Positions 1-8,231 of a DNA stretch of 19,267 nt are shown here, one piece after another. Position 1 is the first letter of the stretch; each line of letters begins with the position of its first letter. Position numbers and translations under genes: made by a program. Below the pieces are notes generated by a model. That model had not been told where the DNA came from, did no database searches, and saw only the letters and a program-made list of their open reading frames with translations. This DNA comes from an uncultured Oscillospiraceae bacterium. Lineage in GTDB: Bacteria; Bacillota; Clostridia; Oscillospirales; Oscillospiraceae. The stretch lies in assembly GCA_948766235.1 (NCBI GenBank), contig CAQCFX010000031.1, positions 1-19,267 on the forward strand, written 5' to 3'.

Positions 1-56
1 AGCAGCAGCGCGGCGGCCATCAGCAGGGCCATGAGCTTGTGGGTCTTTTTCATCAT
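1..56 (-). CDS. Secreted or lipoprotein gene, N-terminal fragment
   Basis: Only the first 18 or 19 codons are inside the window and the gene runs off the left edge. The visible protein begins MMKKTHKLMALLMAAALLL, a basic N-region followed by a hydrophobic core, which is a typical signal peptide. The start is ATG at 56 or the adjacent in-frame ATG at 53, with a GGGAGG ribosome binding site at 63-68. The ATG at 60 is in another frame and gives a charged, non-signal sequence, so it was not chosen. It diverges from the amidohydrolase/permease unit. A solute-binding protein is plausible, but no mature domain is visible, so the function is open. Confidence 0.6.
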   Translation of the reverse strand, partial: MMKKTHKLMALLMAAALL

Positions 57-135
57 TCATTGCCTCCCAATGTTTTTTCTCCGGCAGGCGGCGGGGGCGC
101 GGGGCGGTCCGCCGCGTTTGTTAAAATGGAGAATT

Positions 136-165
136 CTTATATAAATTCGGCAGCTTTTGCAATAA
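136..165 (-). promoter_or_regulatory. Probable promoter of the left-edge secreted protein gene
   Basis: On the minus strand an AT-rich TATATAAG stretch (143-136) gives a good -10 candidate. TTATTG (165-160) or TTGCAA (162-157) are weak -35 candidates. The site lies about 80 bases upstream of the start codon in otherwise GC-rich DNA. The 10-bp repeat at 151-160 falls between the -35 and -10 candidates. No transcript start can be proved from sequence. Confidence 0.4.
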
Positions 166-268
166 AATAAGGGGCGGCGGGGGAAACGGGCCGCGAATTT
201 CACTGGGGCGCAGGGCCTGTGGGGCGGAGCAAAATTCCGCCCGCCCTATGTTCAAACGGCAAAAGCTG
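151..268. promoter_or_regulatory. 10-bp inverted repeat in a divergent promoter region, operator candidate
   Basis: CAGCTTTTGC at 151-160 recurs exactly as its reverse complement GCAAAAGCTG at 259-268. Each copy sits just upstream of the -10 candidate of one of the two divergent promoters. This placement fits paired operators for one repressor controlling both directions. No regulator gene is in the window. The rest of 61-354 holds only promoter elements and GC-rich sequence with no convincing gene. Confidence 0.4.
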
Positions 269-277
269 TGATACAAT
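249..277 (+). promoter_or_regulatory. Promoter of the amidohydrolase/AEC permease unit
   Basis: TACAAT at 272-277 is preceded by TG at 269-270 with one base between, making an extended -10 box. A weak -35 candidate, TGTTCA, lies at 249-254 with a 17-base spacer. Transcription would begin near 284. A 6-bp stem (290-295 with 303-308, GCCGGC arms) would then lie at the very start of the leader. Confidence 0.5.
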
Positions 278-354
278 AGCTATGTTTATGCCGGCTGCGG
301 CGGCCGGCCTGAGATATGATTTTCACACCGCCCCGGCGGAGAAAGGAACAGCCT

Positions 355-1269
355 ATGAAGCTCATTGACGCCCACGCCCACGTGGTACAGTGCATTGCCG
401 GAACCGGCTCTCAGGGAGAGCTTCGCCCCTGCGGCGGGGGGCGGGCGGCGTACGCCACAGGCCAGACCTTCCAGATTCTCCCCCCGGAGTTTGGGGAATA
501 TGACGCCGCGCCGGAGGCCCTGCTGCGGGTGATGGACGAGCACGGGGTAGACAAAGCGGTGCTGCTTCAGGGGAACTATTTCGGCTTTCAGAACCTGTAT
601 ACCTATGAGGCGGTGCGCGCCTACCCAGACCGCTTTACGGGGGCGGCGTCCTACGACCCCTTTTCCGCCCAGGCGGATAAGATTAAGGCGCACCTGTTTG
701 ACGAGCTGGGGTTCCGAATCGTCAAATTTGAGGTGAGCAGCGGCTCGGGCCTGATGGCCAACCACCCGCCCGTGGACCTGGACGGGGAGGTGATGCACCG
801 GGAGTACCGTTACGCGGCCGACCGGGACCTGATTTTCGTCATCGACATCGGCAAGCCCCGCAGCGTGAGCTGGCAGGTGGAGGCCCTGAGCCGGGCCATT
901 GCCCGCTATCCCTCCATGCGCTTTGTGGTGTGCCACCTGCTCTCCCCCCAGCTGGGGGACGCAGAGCTGCTCCGGCAGTCCCTGGACAGGCTGGCCCTGC
1001 CCAACGTGTGGTTTGATTTGGCGGCGCTGTGCCTGAACTCCCGGCCGGAGACCTTCCCCTACCCCACCGCCCGGGGCTATGTCCGGGACGCGGTGGAAAT
1101 TGTGGGGGCGGACCGCCTGCTGTGGGGCAGCGATATGCCCTCCGCTATGACCAGGGACAGCTACCGGCATTTTATCGACTTCATCGCCCTGCACCCGGAT
1201 TTGAAGGAAGGGGACAGGGAGAAAATCCTCTATCACAACGCCCAAGGGCTGTTTTTTCCAGCGACCTGA
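355..1269 (+). CDS. Amidohydrolase-2 family metal-dependent hydrolase
   Basis: A 304-residue TIM-barrel hydrolase of the amidohydrolase-2 type, a family that includes decarboxylases and lactonases such as 4-sulfomuconolactone and 2-pyrone-4,6-dicarboxylate hydrolases. The N-terminal HAHV (His7, His9) after strand 1 and WGSD (Asp260) near the end are the expected metal and catalytic positions. A CHLL motif lies between them. No signal peptide is seen, so it is cytoplasmic. The chosen ATG has an AAAGGA site seven bases upstream; the in-frame ATG at 316 adds a non-conserved extension and lacks such a site. The next gene, an AEC permease, follows after 22 bases, so a hydrolase/organic-acid-transport pair is likely. 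The substrate cannot be told from sequence. Confidence 0.8.
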   Translation: MKLIDAHAHVVQCIAGTGSQGELRPCGGGRAAYATGQTFQILPPEFGEYDAAPEALLRVMDEHGVDKAVLLQGNYFGFQNLYTYEAVRAYPDRFTGAASYDPFSAQADKIKAHLFDELGFRIVKFEVSSGSGLMANHPPVDLDGEVMHREYRYAADRDLIFVIDIGKPRSVSWQVEALSRAIARYPSMRFVVCHLLSPQLGDAELLRQSLDRLALPNVWFDLAALCLNSRPETFPYPTARGYVRDAVEIVGADRLLWGSDMPSAMTRDSYRHFIDFIALHPDLKEGDREKILYHNAQGLFFPAT

Positions 1270-1291
1270 CTGCATGAAAGGCGGATGAACC

Positions 1292-2236
1292 ATGCTTCTC
1301 AACAGCTTTCTTTTGTCGATTAACGCCATTGCCTCCATTTTTGTAATCATGGCGGTGGGCTACGGGGCCAAGCGGCTGCTCCATCTGGAAAAGGAGCACG
1401 TGGCCCGCTTCAACTCCCTGGTGTTCCACACCCTGCTGCCGCTGATGCTGTTTTATAACGTCTACAACTCCGATATCCGGGGCGGCGTGAACCTGCGCTG
1501 CCTGGGGCTGGCGCTGGGGGTGCTGGCGGCGCTGTTTGCGCTCACCTGGGCGCTGGTCAAGGGGGTGGAGCAGGAAAACAGCCAGCGGGGGGTGATGATT
1601 CAGGCGGCCTTTCGCAGCAACTTCCTGCTGCTGGGAATGCCCCTTATCCGGGAGCTGTGCCCCGGCGCGGACCTGGCCACCGTGTCCGTGATGCTGGCCA
1701 TTGTGGTGCCCTGCTACAATGTGCTGGCGGTCATCACCCTGGAGACCTTCAGCCGCAAGCAGATTGACGTGAAGAAGATTTTGCTGGGCATTGCCAAAAA
1801 TCCGCTGATTCTCGCCTCGGCGGCGGGGATTGTGCTCAACCTGTCCGGCCTGCGCCTGCCCACCTTCCTGGACAACCCCATCTCTCAGCTGGGCGCCTCC
1901 GCCTCCCCGGTGGCGCTGCTGCTGCTGGGGGCCCAGTTTGAGTTTCAGGATGTGCGCAGCCACCGGCGCAATCTGGCCATCTGCACGGCGCTGCGCCTGG
2001 TGGTCTTCCCCGGCGTAGCCCTGCCCCTGGCGGCGCTGGCGGGGCTGCGGGGGCCGGAGTTTGCGGTGCTCATCTCCATGTTTGCCACCCCCACCGCCGT
2101 CAGCTCCTTCAGCATGGCGGCCCAGATGGGGGGCAGCCCGGAGCTGGCGGCCAGCGCGGTGACTGTGACCACGCTGCTGTCCGCCGCCACCATGTTTTTG
2201 TGGACCTTCCTCTTTAAGTCCCTGGGAATGTTTTAA
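1292..2236 (+). CDS. AEC (auxin efflux carrier) family permease
   Basis: A 314-residue integral membrane protein of the AEC family, whose bacterial members carry malonate, malate and other organic acids. About ten hydrophobic helices are arranged in two halves around a polar central segment, and the N-terminus (NAIASIFVIMAVGYGAKR) is typical. The length matches the usual 300-320 residues. The start has an AAAGGCGG site at 1277-1284, and the gene follows the amidohydrolase by 22 bases with no terminator between them. It probably moves the amidohydrolase substrate or product. The gene ends just before the bidirectional terminator at 2254-2284. Confidence 0.85.
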   Translation: MLLNSFLLSINAIASIFVIMAVGYGAKRLLHLEKEHVARFNSLVFHTLLPLMLFYNVYNSDIRGGVNLRCLGLALGVLAALFALTWALVKGVEQENSQRGVMIQAAFRSNFLLLGMPLIRELCPGADLATVSVMLAIVVPCYNVLAVITLETFSRKQIDVKKILLGIAKNPLILASAAGIVLNLSGLRLPTFLDNPISQLGASASPVALLLLGAQFEFQDVRSHRRNLAICTALRLVVFPGVALPLAALAGLRGPEFAVLISMFATPTAVSSFSMAAQMGGSPELAASAVTVTTLLSAATMFLWTFLFKSLGMF

Positions 2237-2253
2237 CGGATACATAAACGCGG

Positions 2254-2284
2254 AAAAGGGAGCGGCGGCAGCCGCTCCCTTTTT
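2254..2284. terminator. Bidirectional rho-independent terminator
   Basis: A 9-bp GC-rich stem (GGGAGCGGC at 2258-2266, GCCGCTCCC at 2271-2279) with a 4-base loop is flanked by AAAA (2254-2257) and TTTTT (2280-2284). It therefore works on both strands and lies between the converging AEC permease and isomerase-like genes. It ends three bases before the minus-strand stop codon. Confidence 0.9.
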
Positions 2285-2286
2285 GA

Positions 2287-3141
2287 TTACTGCTCTGCGT
2301 ACAGCCGCTGTAAAAACTCCCGGGATTGCACCGCGTTGTCGTTGCTGGTGTTCTCCAGGGTGGCCTGAATGTAGGGCTTGCGGGCCTTCAGGAAGCGGAG
2401 AATGGGGGCGTAGTCCATCTCGCCCTCACCGGCGGCTGCAGAGCGCAGCTCCTCTCCCTCCCGCACGAAGTCCTTCAGGTGGACCACCGCGATGTGCTCG
2501 GCCAGCGTGTCCATGGCGTGCGCAATCACCCGCTCCCGGTCGTCCGCGTTCCCGGCGTACAGCAGGTTTACCGGGTCAAAGATAATGCGCAGATTGGGGC
2601 TTTGGATGGCGCGCAGCACCTCCATGGCCCGGTCCGCATCATAAACGATATGCTTCCACACCGGCTCGATGGCCAGCGACACGCCCAGGTGCTCCGCCCG
2701 CTCCACCACCGGGGCCAGATTGCGGACAAAGGTGTCCAGCGCCCCCTGGGTGTGGGTGGCCGCGTCGGTTTTGTACTCGGGGTTGGGGGCCCCCGTCTCG
2801 GTGCCCACCACCCCCGCCCCCATGAGGGCGGCCACGCGCAGATGGCCGTAGTACCGGCTTTGGATGTCCCGCAGCCGGTCCGGGTCGGGATGGGCCAGGT
2901 TCAGGTAGCACCCCAGCACCGCCGCGTCCAGCCCGTTTTGGGCAAGAACCCGCCGGACGTGCATGGCCAGCCCCTCGGTGAGGGCGCACTCGTCAAAGCT
3001 CACGCCCGAGATTACCTTGGACAGGGCCAGATGAACACATGAAAAGCCCTCCTCCCGGGCGGTTTGCGCCCGGCGCTCCAGAGTCTGCGCCTGCGGGGGC
3101 AGGGCGCTGTTTACGTCGTGCAGTCTGATGCCAAGCTGCAT
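2287..3141 (-). CDS. Sugar phosphate isomerase/epimerase-like TIM-barrel protein
   Basis: A 284-residue protein of the xylose isomerase-like TIM-barrel (AP endonuclease 2) superfamily. The usual metal ligands are visible in order: Glu159 (LAIEP), Asp189 (IIFDPVN), His221 (VVHLKD) and Glu263 (ATLEN). No signal peptide is present. The ATG at 3141 is preceded by GGGAGGAA. Members are isomerases, epimerases or 3-keto-sugar-processing enzymes, and the sequence does not decide between them. The gene lies downstream of the pectin operon on the same strand but is separated from it by a strong terminator at 3191-3222, so it is either read through or has its own weak promoter. Confidence 0.8.
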   Translation of the reverse strand: MQLGIRLHDVNSALPPQAQTLERRAQTAREEGFSCVHLALSKVISGVSFDECALTEGLAMHVRRVLAQNGLDAAVLGCYLNLAHPDPDRLRDIQSRYYGHLRVAALMGAGVVGTETGAPNPEYKTDAATHTQGALDTFVRNLAPVVERAEHLGVSLAIEPVWKHIVYDADRAMEVLRAIQSPNLRIIFDPVNLLYAGNADDRERVIAHAMDTLAEHIAVVHLKDFVREGEELRSAAAGEGEMDYAPILRFLKARKPYIQATLENTSNDNAVQSREFLQRLYAEQ

Positions 3142-3190
3142 GATTCATTCCTCCCACTCTGCCATGTGTTGTTTTTTGGAAATAAGGGAT

Positions 3191-3222
3191 AAAAAAGAGG
3201 GCTTTCTGAATCGAAAGCCCTC
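3191..3222 (-). terminator. Rho-independent terminator after the 41-codon gene
   Basis: A perfect 10-bp stem (3197-3206 with 3213-3222, arms GAGGGCTTTC/GAAAGCCCTC) has a 6-base loop. On the minus strand it is followed by TTTTTT (3196-3191). It begins 23 bases after the stop of the small gene at 3245 and would also catch transcripts from the pectin operon before they reach the isomerase-like gene. Confidence 0.9.
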
Positions 3223-3244
3223 CCGTGCCGTTTGATTGAGCCTA

Positions 3245-3370
3245 TCAGGCGTTGCCGCCCAGATAGGGATAATAGGCAAAGTAGACACACGCAAACCCGA
3301 CTTCCTTCGGGCTGTCGGAAACGCCTTCTGTTTGCTGCGCTCCGCCAAAGAGGTCCATAAGTTCCAACAT
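3245..3370 (-). CDS. 41-residue small protein of unknown function
   Basis: An ATG at 3370 opens a 41-codon frame ending in TGA at 3245-3247. It has an ideal AAAGGAGG Shine-Dalgarno (3379-3386) eight bases upstream. The protein begins MLELMDLFGG, has an acidic/polar middle, a single Cys near residue 28 and an aromatic C-terminus (ACVYFAYYPYLGGNA). It has no clear signal peptide or membrane helix. It has its own extended -10 promoter (3395-3403) and a strong terminator (3191-3222), so it is a complete isolated transcription unit. I do not recognise the family. Competing frames in the same stretch lack a comparable ribosome binding site. A regulatory peptide or small structural protein is possible. 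Confidence 0.6.
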   Translation of the reverse strand: MLELMDLFGGAQQTEGVSDSPKEVGFACVYFAYYPYLGGNA

Positions 3371-3394
3371 CTGGCCTACCTCCTTTCTGCGTCC

Positions 3395-3403
3395 AGTATA
3401 TCA
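3395..3403 (-). promoter_or_regulatory. Extended -10 promoter of the 41-codon gene
   Basis: The minus strand reads TGATATACT from 3403 to 3395, that is TG, one base, then TATACT. No good -35 box lies 16-18 bases upstream, which is tolerated with an extended -10. The predicted start near 3388 gives a very short leader holding the Shine-Dalgarno. Upstream (3404-3500) are two short inverted repeats, ATTGG/CCAAT at 3431-3449 and a TGCA pair near 3460-3472, and no gene. Confidence 0.5.
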
Positions 3404-3500
3404 CGGGAGCGGAGAAAAGGATAGAGCCGCATTGGACAATATAGCCAATTTAGACGGTGCATTTTTGTGCATAAAGTCAGTTTCGGGCTGCGCCGCCCTT

Positions 3501-4283
3501 TTACGGAGTGAATTGGAACCTTCGGTTCAGCCAGGCCTTGCACAGCGCCAGCCATGGCCGACAGGTGTCGTCCGGCGTCTCAACCTCCTGGGTGCAGGTG
3601 GAAATGCCGTGGGCCCCGCTTCCAAACAGGTGGTACTCAAAGGGGACGGCGTGCTTTCGCAGCTCCACCGCCAGCAGCAGGCTGTTTTCCGGGGGCACGC
3701 AGTCGTCCTCCCCGCCGTGCCACAAGAATGTGGGCGGGAAGCCGGGCGTGACCCGCTTGAGCAGGTTGAGCTTGTCCCGGTATGCCTCGTCCCCGCCGGA
3801 AATGTTCTGTGCCGAGCCCTCGTGGGCAAATTCCCGGGTACTGATGACCGGGTAGCACAGCACCAGCGCGTCCGGCCGCGCCCCGTCCGGCAGGCCCACC
3901 GTGGAATCGTTCCAGAACGCCCCCAGGCTGGCGGCCAGATGGCCTCCGGCGGAAAAACCCAGCACGGCGATTTTCTCTGGGTCGATATGCCATTGCTGAT
4001 GGCGCTCCCGCACCAGGCGCACCGTCTCCCCCAGCTCGCGCAGGGAGCGGAAGTTGGACATATCCTGGGGATAGCAGGTGTAGTCCAGGATAAACACCTG
4101 ATAGCCCAGGGACAAAAACTCAAAGGCGGGGGCATCCTTCTCCCGGGGCGAGCACCAGTGGTAGCCGCCGCCGGGGCAGATGATAAGGGCGGGGCGCGTC
4201 TTGTGGGCGGCCAGGGTCTCATAGTCGTCGTGAAGGCAGCCCGTGACGCGGGCGTCCAGTGCCCGGAACGTGACGGTTTCCAT
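3501..4283 (-). CDS. Alpha/beta-hydrolase esterase, possibly a sugar or pectin deacetylase
   Basis: A 260-residue alpha/beta hydrolase of the esterase/lipase (BD-FAE/acetyl-xylan-esterase-like) type. The oxyanion segment CPGGGYHW (residues 36-43), nucleophile elbow GFSAGG (Ser111), acid GGEDDCVP (Asp193 or Asp194) and GAHG (His225) are all present. There is no signal peptide, so it is cytoplasmic. Its ATG overlaps the TAA of the upstream dehydrogenase by one base (TAATG), showing translational coupling. As the last gene of the pectin operon it may remove acetyl groups from imported oligogalacturonides or rhamnogalacturonides; the substrate is inferred only from context. A weak GC stem (3485-3498) without a U-run follows the stop. 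Confidence 0.75.
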   Translation of the reverse strand: METVTFRALDARVTGCLHDDYETLAAHKTRPALIICPGGGYHWCSPREKDAPAFEFLSLGYQVFILDYTCYPQDMSNFRSLRELGETVRLVRERHQQWHIDPEKIAVLGFSAGGHLAASLGAFWNDSTVGLPDGARPDALVLCYPVISTREFAHEGSAQNISGGDEAYRDKLNLLKRVTPGFPPTFLWHGGEDDCVPPENSLLLAVELRKHAVPFEYHLFGSGAHGISTCTQEVETPDDTCRPWLALCKAWLNRRFQFTP

Positions 4284-5077
4284 TACGGCTGCTTACCGAT
4301 ATAGGCCAGGATGCCGCCGTCCACGTAGAGGATGTGGCCGTTGACGAAGTCGGAGGCGGAGGAGGCCAGGAACACCGCCGGGCCGCCCAGGTCGGACGCC
4401 TCGCCCCAGCGGTTGGCCGGGGTCTTGGCCAGAATGAACTGGTCGAAGGGGTGCTTGGAGCCGTCGGGCTGCACCTCACGCAGAGGCGCGGTCTGGGGCG
4501 TGGCGATATAGCCGGGGCCGATGCCGTTGCACTGGATGTTATACTGGCCGTACTCGCTGGCGATGTTCTTGGTGAGCATCTTCAGCCCGCCCTTGGCCGC
4601 GGCGTAGGCGCTGACCGTCTCCCGGCCCAGCTCGCTCATCATGGAGCAGATGTTGATAATCTTGCCGCCGCCCTTCTTCATCATGCCGGGAATCACGGCC
4701 TTGGACACGATGAACGGGGCGTTCAGGTCCACGTCAATCACCTGGCGGAAGTCCTTGGCGGACATCTCCAGCATGGGGATGCGCTTGATGATGCCCGCGT
4801 TGTTCACCAGTACGTCGATGACGCCCACCTCGGCCTCAATCTTGGCCACCATGGCCTGCACCGCGTCCTCGTCCGTCACGTCGCAGACATAGCCGTGGGC
4901 GGTGATGCCCGCCTCCTTGTAGGCGGCGACGCCCTTGTCCACCAGCTCCTGCTTGATGTCGTTGAACACGATGACGGCGCCCGCGTCCGCCAGGGCGGAG
5001 GCGATGGCAAAGCCGATGCCGTAGGACGCGCCGGTGACCAGCGCTACCTTGCCGGTGAGGTCAAACTGATTGTTCAT
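4283..5077 (-). CDS. kduD: KduD-like short-chain dehydrogenase
   Basis: A 264-residue classical SDR. The nucleotide-binding TGASYGIG (residues 15-22), NNAG (92-95), catalytic Ser145 and YAAAK (Tyr158, Lys162) are intact. Sequence and length fit 2-dehydro-3-deoxy-D-gluconate 5-dehydrogenase (KduD), which reduces 2,5-diketo-3-deoxygluconate to 2-keto-3-deoxygluconate; gluconate 5-dehydrogenase is the close alternative. The adjacent kduI gene supports KduD. The start has AAGGAGG nine bases upstream, overlapping the kduI stop region, and the stop overlaps the esterase start. Cytoplasmic. Confidence 0.82.
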   Translation of the reverse strand: MNNQFDLTGKVALVTGASYGIGFAIASALADAGAVIVFNDIKQELVDKGVAAYKEAGITAHGYVCDVTDEDAVQAMVAKIEAEVGVIDVLVNNAGIIKRIPMLEMSAKDFRQVIDVDLNAPFIVSKAVIPGMMKKGGGKIINICSMMSELGRETVSAYAAAKGGLKMLTKNIASEYGQYNIQCNGIGPGYIATPQTAPLREVQPDGSKHPFDQFILAKTPANRWGEASDLGGPAVFLASSASDFVNGHILYVDGGILAYIGKQP

Positions 5078-5092
5078 AGTAGCGGTTCCTCC

Positions 5093-5935
5093 TTATTTCA
5101 ACTCGGTTGTGGGAATGTTGTCCATGTCGTCGAAGGCCTGGTTTTCCCCGCCCATGGCCCAGATAAAGGTGTAGTTGGCGGTGCCGCAGCCGCTGTGGAT
5201 AGACCAGGAGGGAGAGATCACCGCGTCAAAGTTGTGCATGACGATGTGCCGGGTCTCATCGCCCTGCCCCATCATGTGGAACACCACATTGTCCTGGGGG
5301 ATATTGAAGTAAGTGTAAATTTCCATCCGCCGCTCGTGGGTGTGGGCGGGCATGGTGTTCCACACGCTGCCGGGGGCCAGCTGGGTCAGGCCCATGGACA
5401 GCTGGCAGGTGGGCAGCACGTCGGGGTGAATGAACTGGTTGATAACCCGGGCGTTGGCCGTCTCCGCCGCGCCGCAGGGCCGCTTGTTGGCGTTCTCCAT
5501 GGTGAGCAGGGTGGTCTGATACGCTTTGTGGGCGGGGGCGGACACCAGGTAGAACCGGGCGGGGTTCTCCCCGTCGGCGCTGGAGAACACCACCTCCCGG
5601 GCCCCCATGGTGATATACAGGCAGTCCTCGAAGCCCAGGTCGTACTTCGTGCCGTCCACGGTGATGGAGCCGGGGCCGCCCAGGTTGAATACGCCGGCCT
5701 CCCGCCGCTCCAGGAAGAAGCTGGTGCCGAAGTTGTGCCAGATGTCGATGCCCTTGTCCATGGGCACGGCCTCGTGCACGGGCATAATGCCCAGCACCAC
5801 CATGCGGTCCACATGGGAGTAGACGGCCTGCACCGTGTCGGGCTGGTAGAGATTCTGAATCAGAAATTCGTCCCGAAGCTCCTGGGTGGTGTAGCGCTTG
5901 ACGTCGTTGGGGCCGGTGGAATAGCGAATATCCAT
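5093..5935 (-). CDS. kduI: 5-dehydro-4-deoxy-D-glucuronate isomerase
   Basis: A 280-residue cupin-type isomerase that converts 5-keto-4-deoxyuronate, the open-chain product of unsaturated galacturonate, to 2,5-diketo-3-deoxygluconate. The zinc ligands are clear: His198 and His200 in PAHTHE, Glu205, and His247 in SIHSGCG, at nearly the spacing known for E. coli KduI (278 residues). The N-terminus (MDIRYSTGPNDVKRYTTQEL) is also typical. The start has AAAGGAG upstream. It sits between an ABC ATPase (18 bases) and kduD (15 bases) in the pectin operon and acts directly on the product released by the GH105 enzyme. Confidence 0.95.
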   Translation of the reverse strand: MDIRYSTGPNDVKRYTTQELRDEFLIQNLYQPDTVQAVYSHVDRMVVLGIMPVHEAVPMDKGIDIWHNFGTSFFLERREAGVFNLGGPGSITVDGTKYDLGFEDCLYITMGAREVVFSSADGENPARFYLVSAPAHKAYQTTLLTMENANKRPCGAAETANARVINQFIHPDVLPTCQLSMGLTQLAPGSVWNTMPAHTHERRMEIYTYFNIPQDNVVFHMMGQGDETRHIVMHNFDAVISPSWSIHSGCGTANYTFIWAMGGENQAFDDMDNIPTTELK

Positions 5936-5953
5936 TACTTAACGCTCCTTTGC

Positions 5954-7054
<1,101 letters not shown>

Positions 7055-7100
7055 AGTCTTTGTCTCCTTACACATGGATTTCCTTTTGGGAAGGGCAGGA

Positions 7101-8231
7101 TTACGCGCCCAGCCGCTTAATCTCCGTGTAGGCCAGTACGAAGGGGGCCACACCCTTGGCGTCGTTTTCCACCACAGGCTCGGAGATGTAGTATTCGTAG
7201 GAACCGTCCCGGCGGCGGTTGTTTTCCGGGCCAAGCCCCGCCACCAGGCAGATGCCGCCCAGATTCAGTCCGTCCTCGGTAAAGGTTAGGTATTTATCCA
7301 CAATGCCGTCAAAGGTTTTCCGGCCCAGGGCGGCATACTCTTCGCCCAGCGCCCCCAGCCGCGCTCCCTTGAGCATGGCGTAGGACATCATGGCGCTGCC
7401 GCTGGTCTCCAGGTAGTTGCCCTCCCGGCCCCCCTGGTCGGGCACCTGCCAGTACAGGCCGGTTTCAGCGTCGGCATAGCGGGCCATGGAGGCCATGAGC
7501 TGCGTGAAGATGGCGCCCAGGCGCTCCCGCTCCCGCCCCTGGGGGAGAATGTCAAGCAGGTCGGCCAGGGCCACGGCAAACCAGCCCAGGGACCTGAGCC
7601 AGAAGTTTTTGGAGCAGCCCGTTGCCGGGTCCGCCCAGAAGGCGGCGCGGGAGGCGTCGTAGCCGTGGAAATACAGCCCCTTCTCCTGAGAGAACATATT
7701 GGCCCGGACGTTTTCAATCTGGCCCGCGAGGTCGGAATAGTTTCCGCCGCCGAAATGCTTTTCATACATGGCGTAAAAGGGCTGGGCCATGTAGATGCCG
7801 TCCAGCCACACCTGATTGGGGTAAATGGCCTTGTGCCAGAAATTGCCCTGGGAGGTGCGGGGCTGCGCGTCCAGCTGCTCCCGGAGGAACTGCGCCGCCC
7901 TGCGGTACTTTTCCTCCCCGGTGCGCTCATAGAGGGCGAACAGCACCCGGCCCTCGTTGATGTCGTCCAGGTTGTGGGCCTCGGGCTGGAAGGTGCGGAT
8001 GGAGCCGTCCTCCCCCACAAAATGGTCCGCGCAGGATTTCACAAAATCGAAATACCGCCGGTCCCCGGTGAGGCCCTCCATCTCCATCAGCGCCGTGAGC
8101 ATACAGCCGTCGATATAGTTCCAGGAGGCGGGCTTGCCCTCCCGGATTTTCTCCAGGTTCCAGGCCGTGCGCTCCGGGGTGGAGCGCCGGACCAGGCCCA
8201 GCACAAAATCGTCAATTTTTTGGTAGTCCAT
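7101..8231 (-). CDS. GH105 unsaturated rhamnogalacturonyl/galacturonyl hydrolase
   Basis: A 376-residue (alpha/alpha)6-barrel hydrolase of family GH105 (YteR/YesR-like). Key segments are WNYIDGCM (37-44), LDDINEGR (88-95), the catalytic VWLDGIYM (Asp144, matching Asp143 of YteR), NFWHK before it and FWLRSLGW later. It hydrates the 4,5-unsaturated uronyl residue left by pectin or rhamnogalacturonan lyases and releases 5-keto-4-deoxyuronate for KduI. No signal peptide is present, so it acts in the cytoplasm. Its ATG overlaps the TGA of the GH28 gene by one base (TGATG). The C-terminus is 46 bases from the next gene start. Confidence 0.93.
   Translation of the reverse strand: MDYQKIDDFVLGLVRRSTPERTAWNLEKIREGKPASWNYIDGCMLTALMEMEGLTGDRRYFDFVKSCADHFVGEDGSIRTFQPEAHNLDDINEGRVLFALYERTGEEKYRRAAQFLREQLDAQPRTSQGNFWHKAIYPNQVWLDGIYMAQPFYAMYEKHFGGGNYSDLAGQIENVRANMFSQEKGLYFHGYDASRAAFWADPATGCSKNFWLRSLGWFAVALADLLDILPQGRERERLGAIFTQLMASMARYADAETGLYWQVPDQGGREGNYLETSGSAMMSYAMLKGARLGALGEEYAALGRKTFDGIVDKYLTFTEDGLNLGGICLVAGLGPENNRRRDGSYEYYISEPVVENDAKGVAPFVLAYTEIKRLGA

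Noticed and set aside
3111..3404. A 97-codon minus-strand frame overlapping the 41-codon gene
   Set aside because: Its start lies upstream of the -10 box at 3395-3400 and its end overlaps the isomerase-like gene. The 41-codon frame has the ideal ribosome binding site and ends before the terminator.
3485..3498. GC hairpin after the esterase gene as the operon terminator
   Set aside because: The stem is only 4 bp and no U-run follows on the minus strand. The hairpin at 3191-3222 is a far better terminator.
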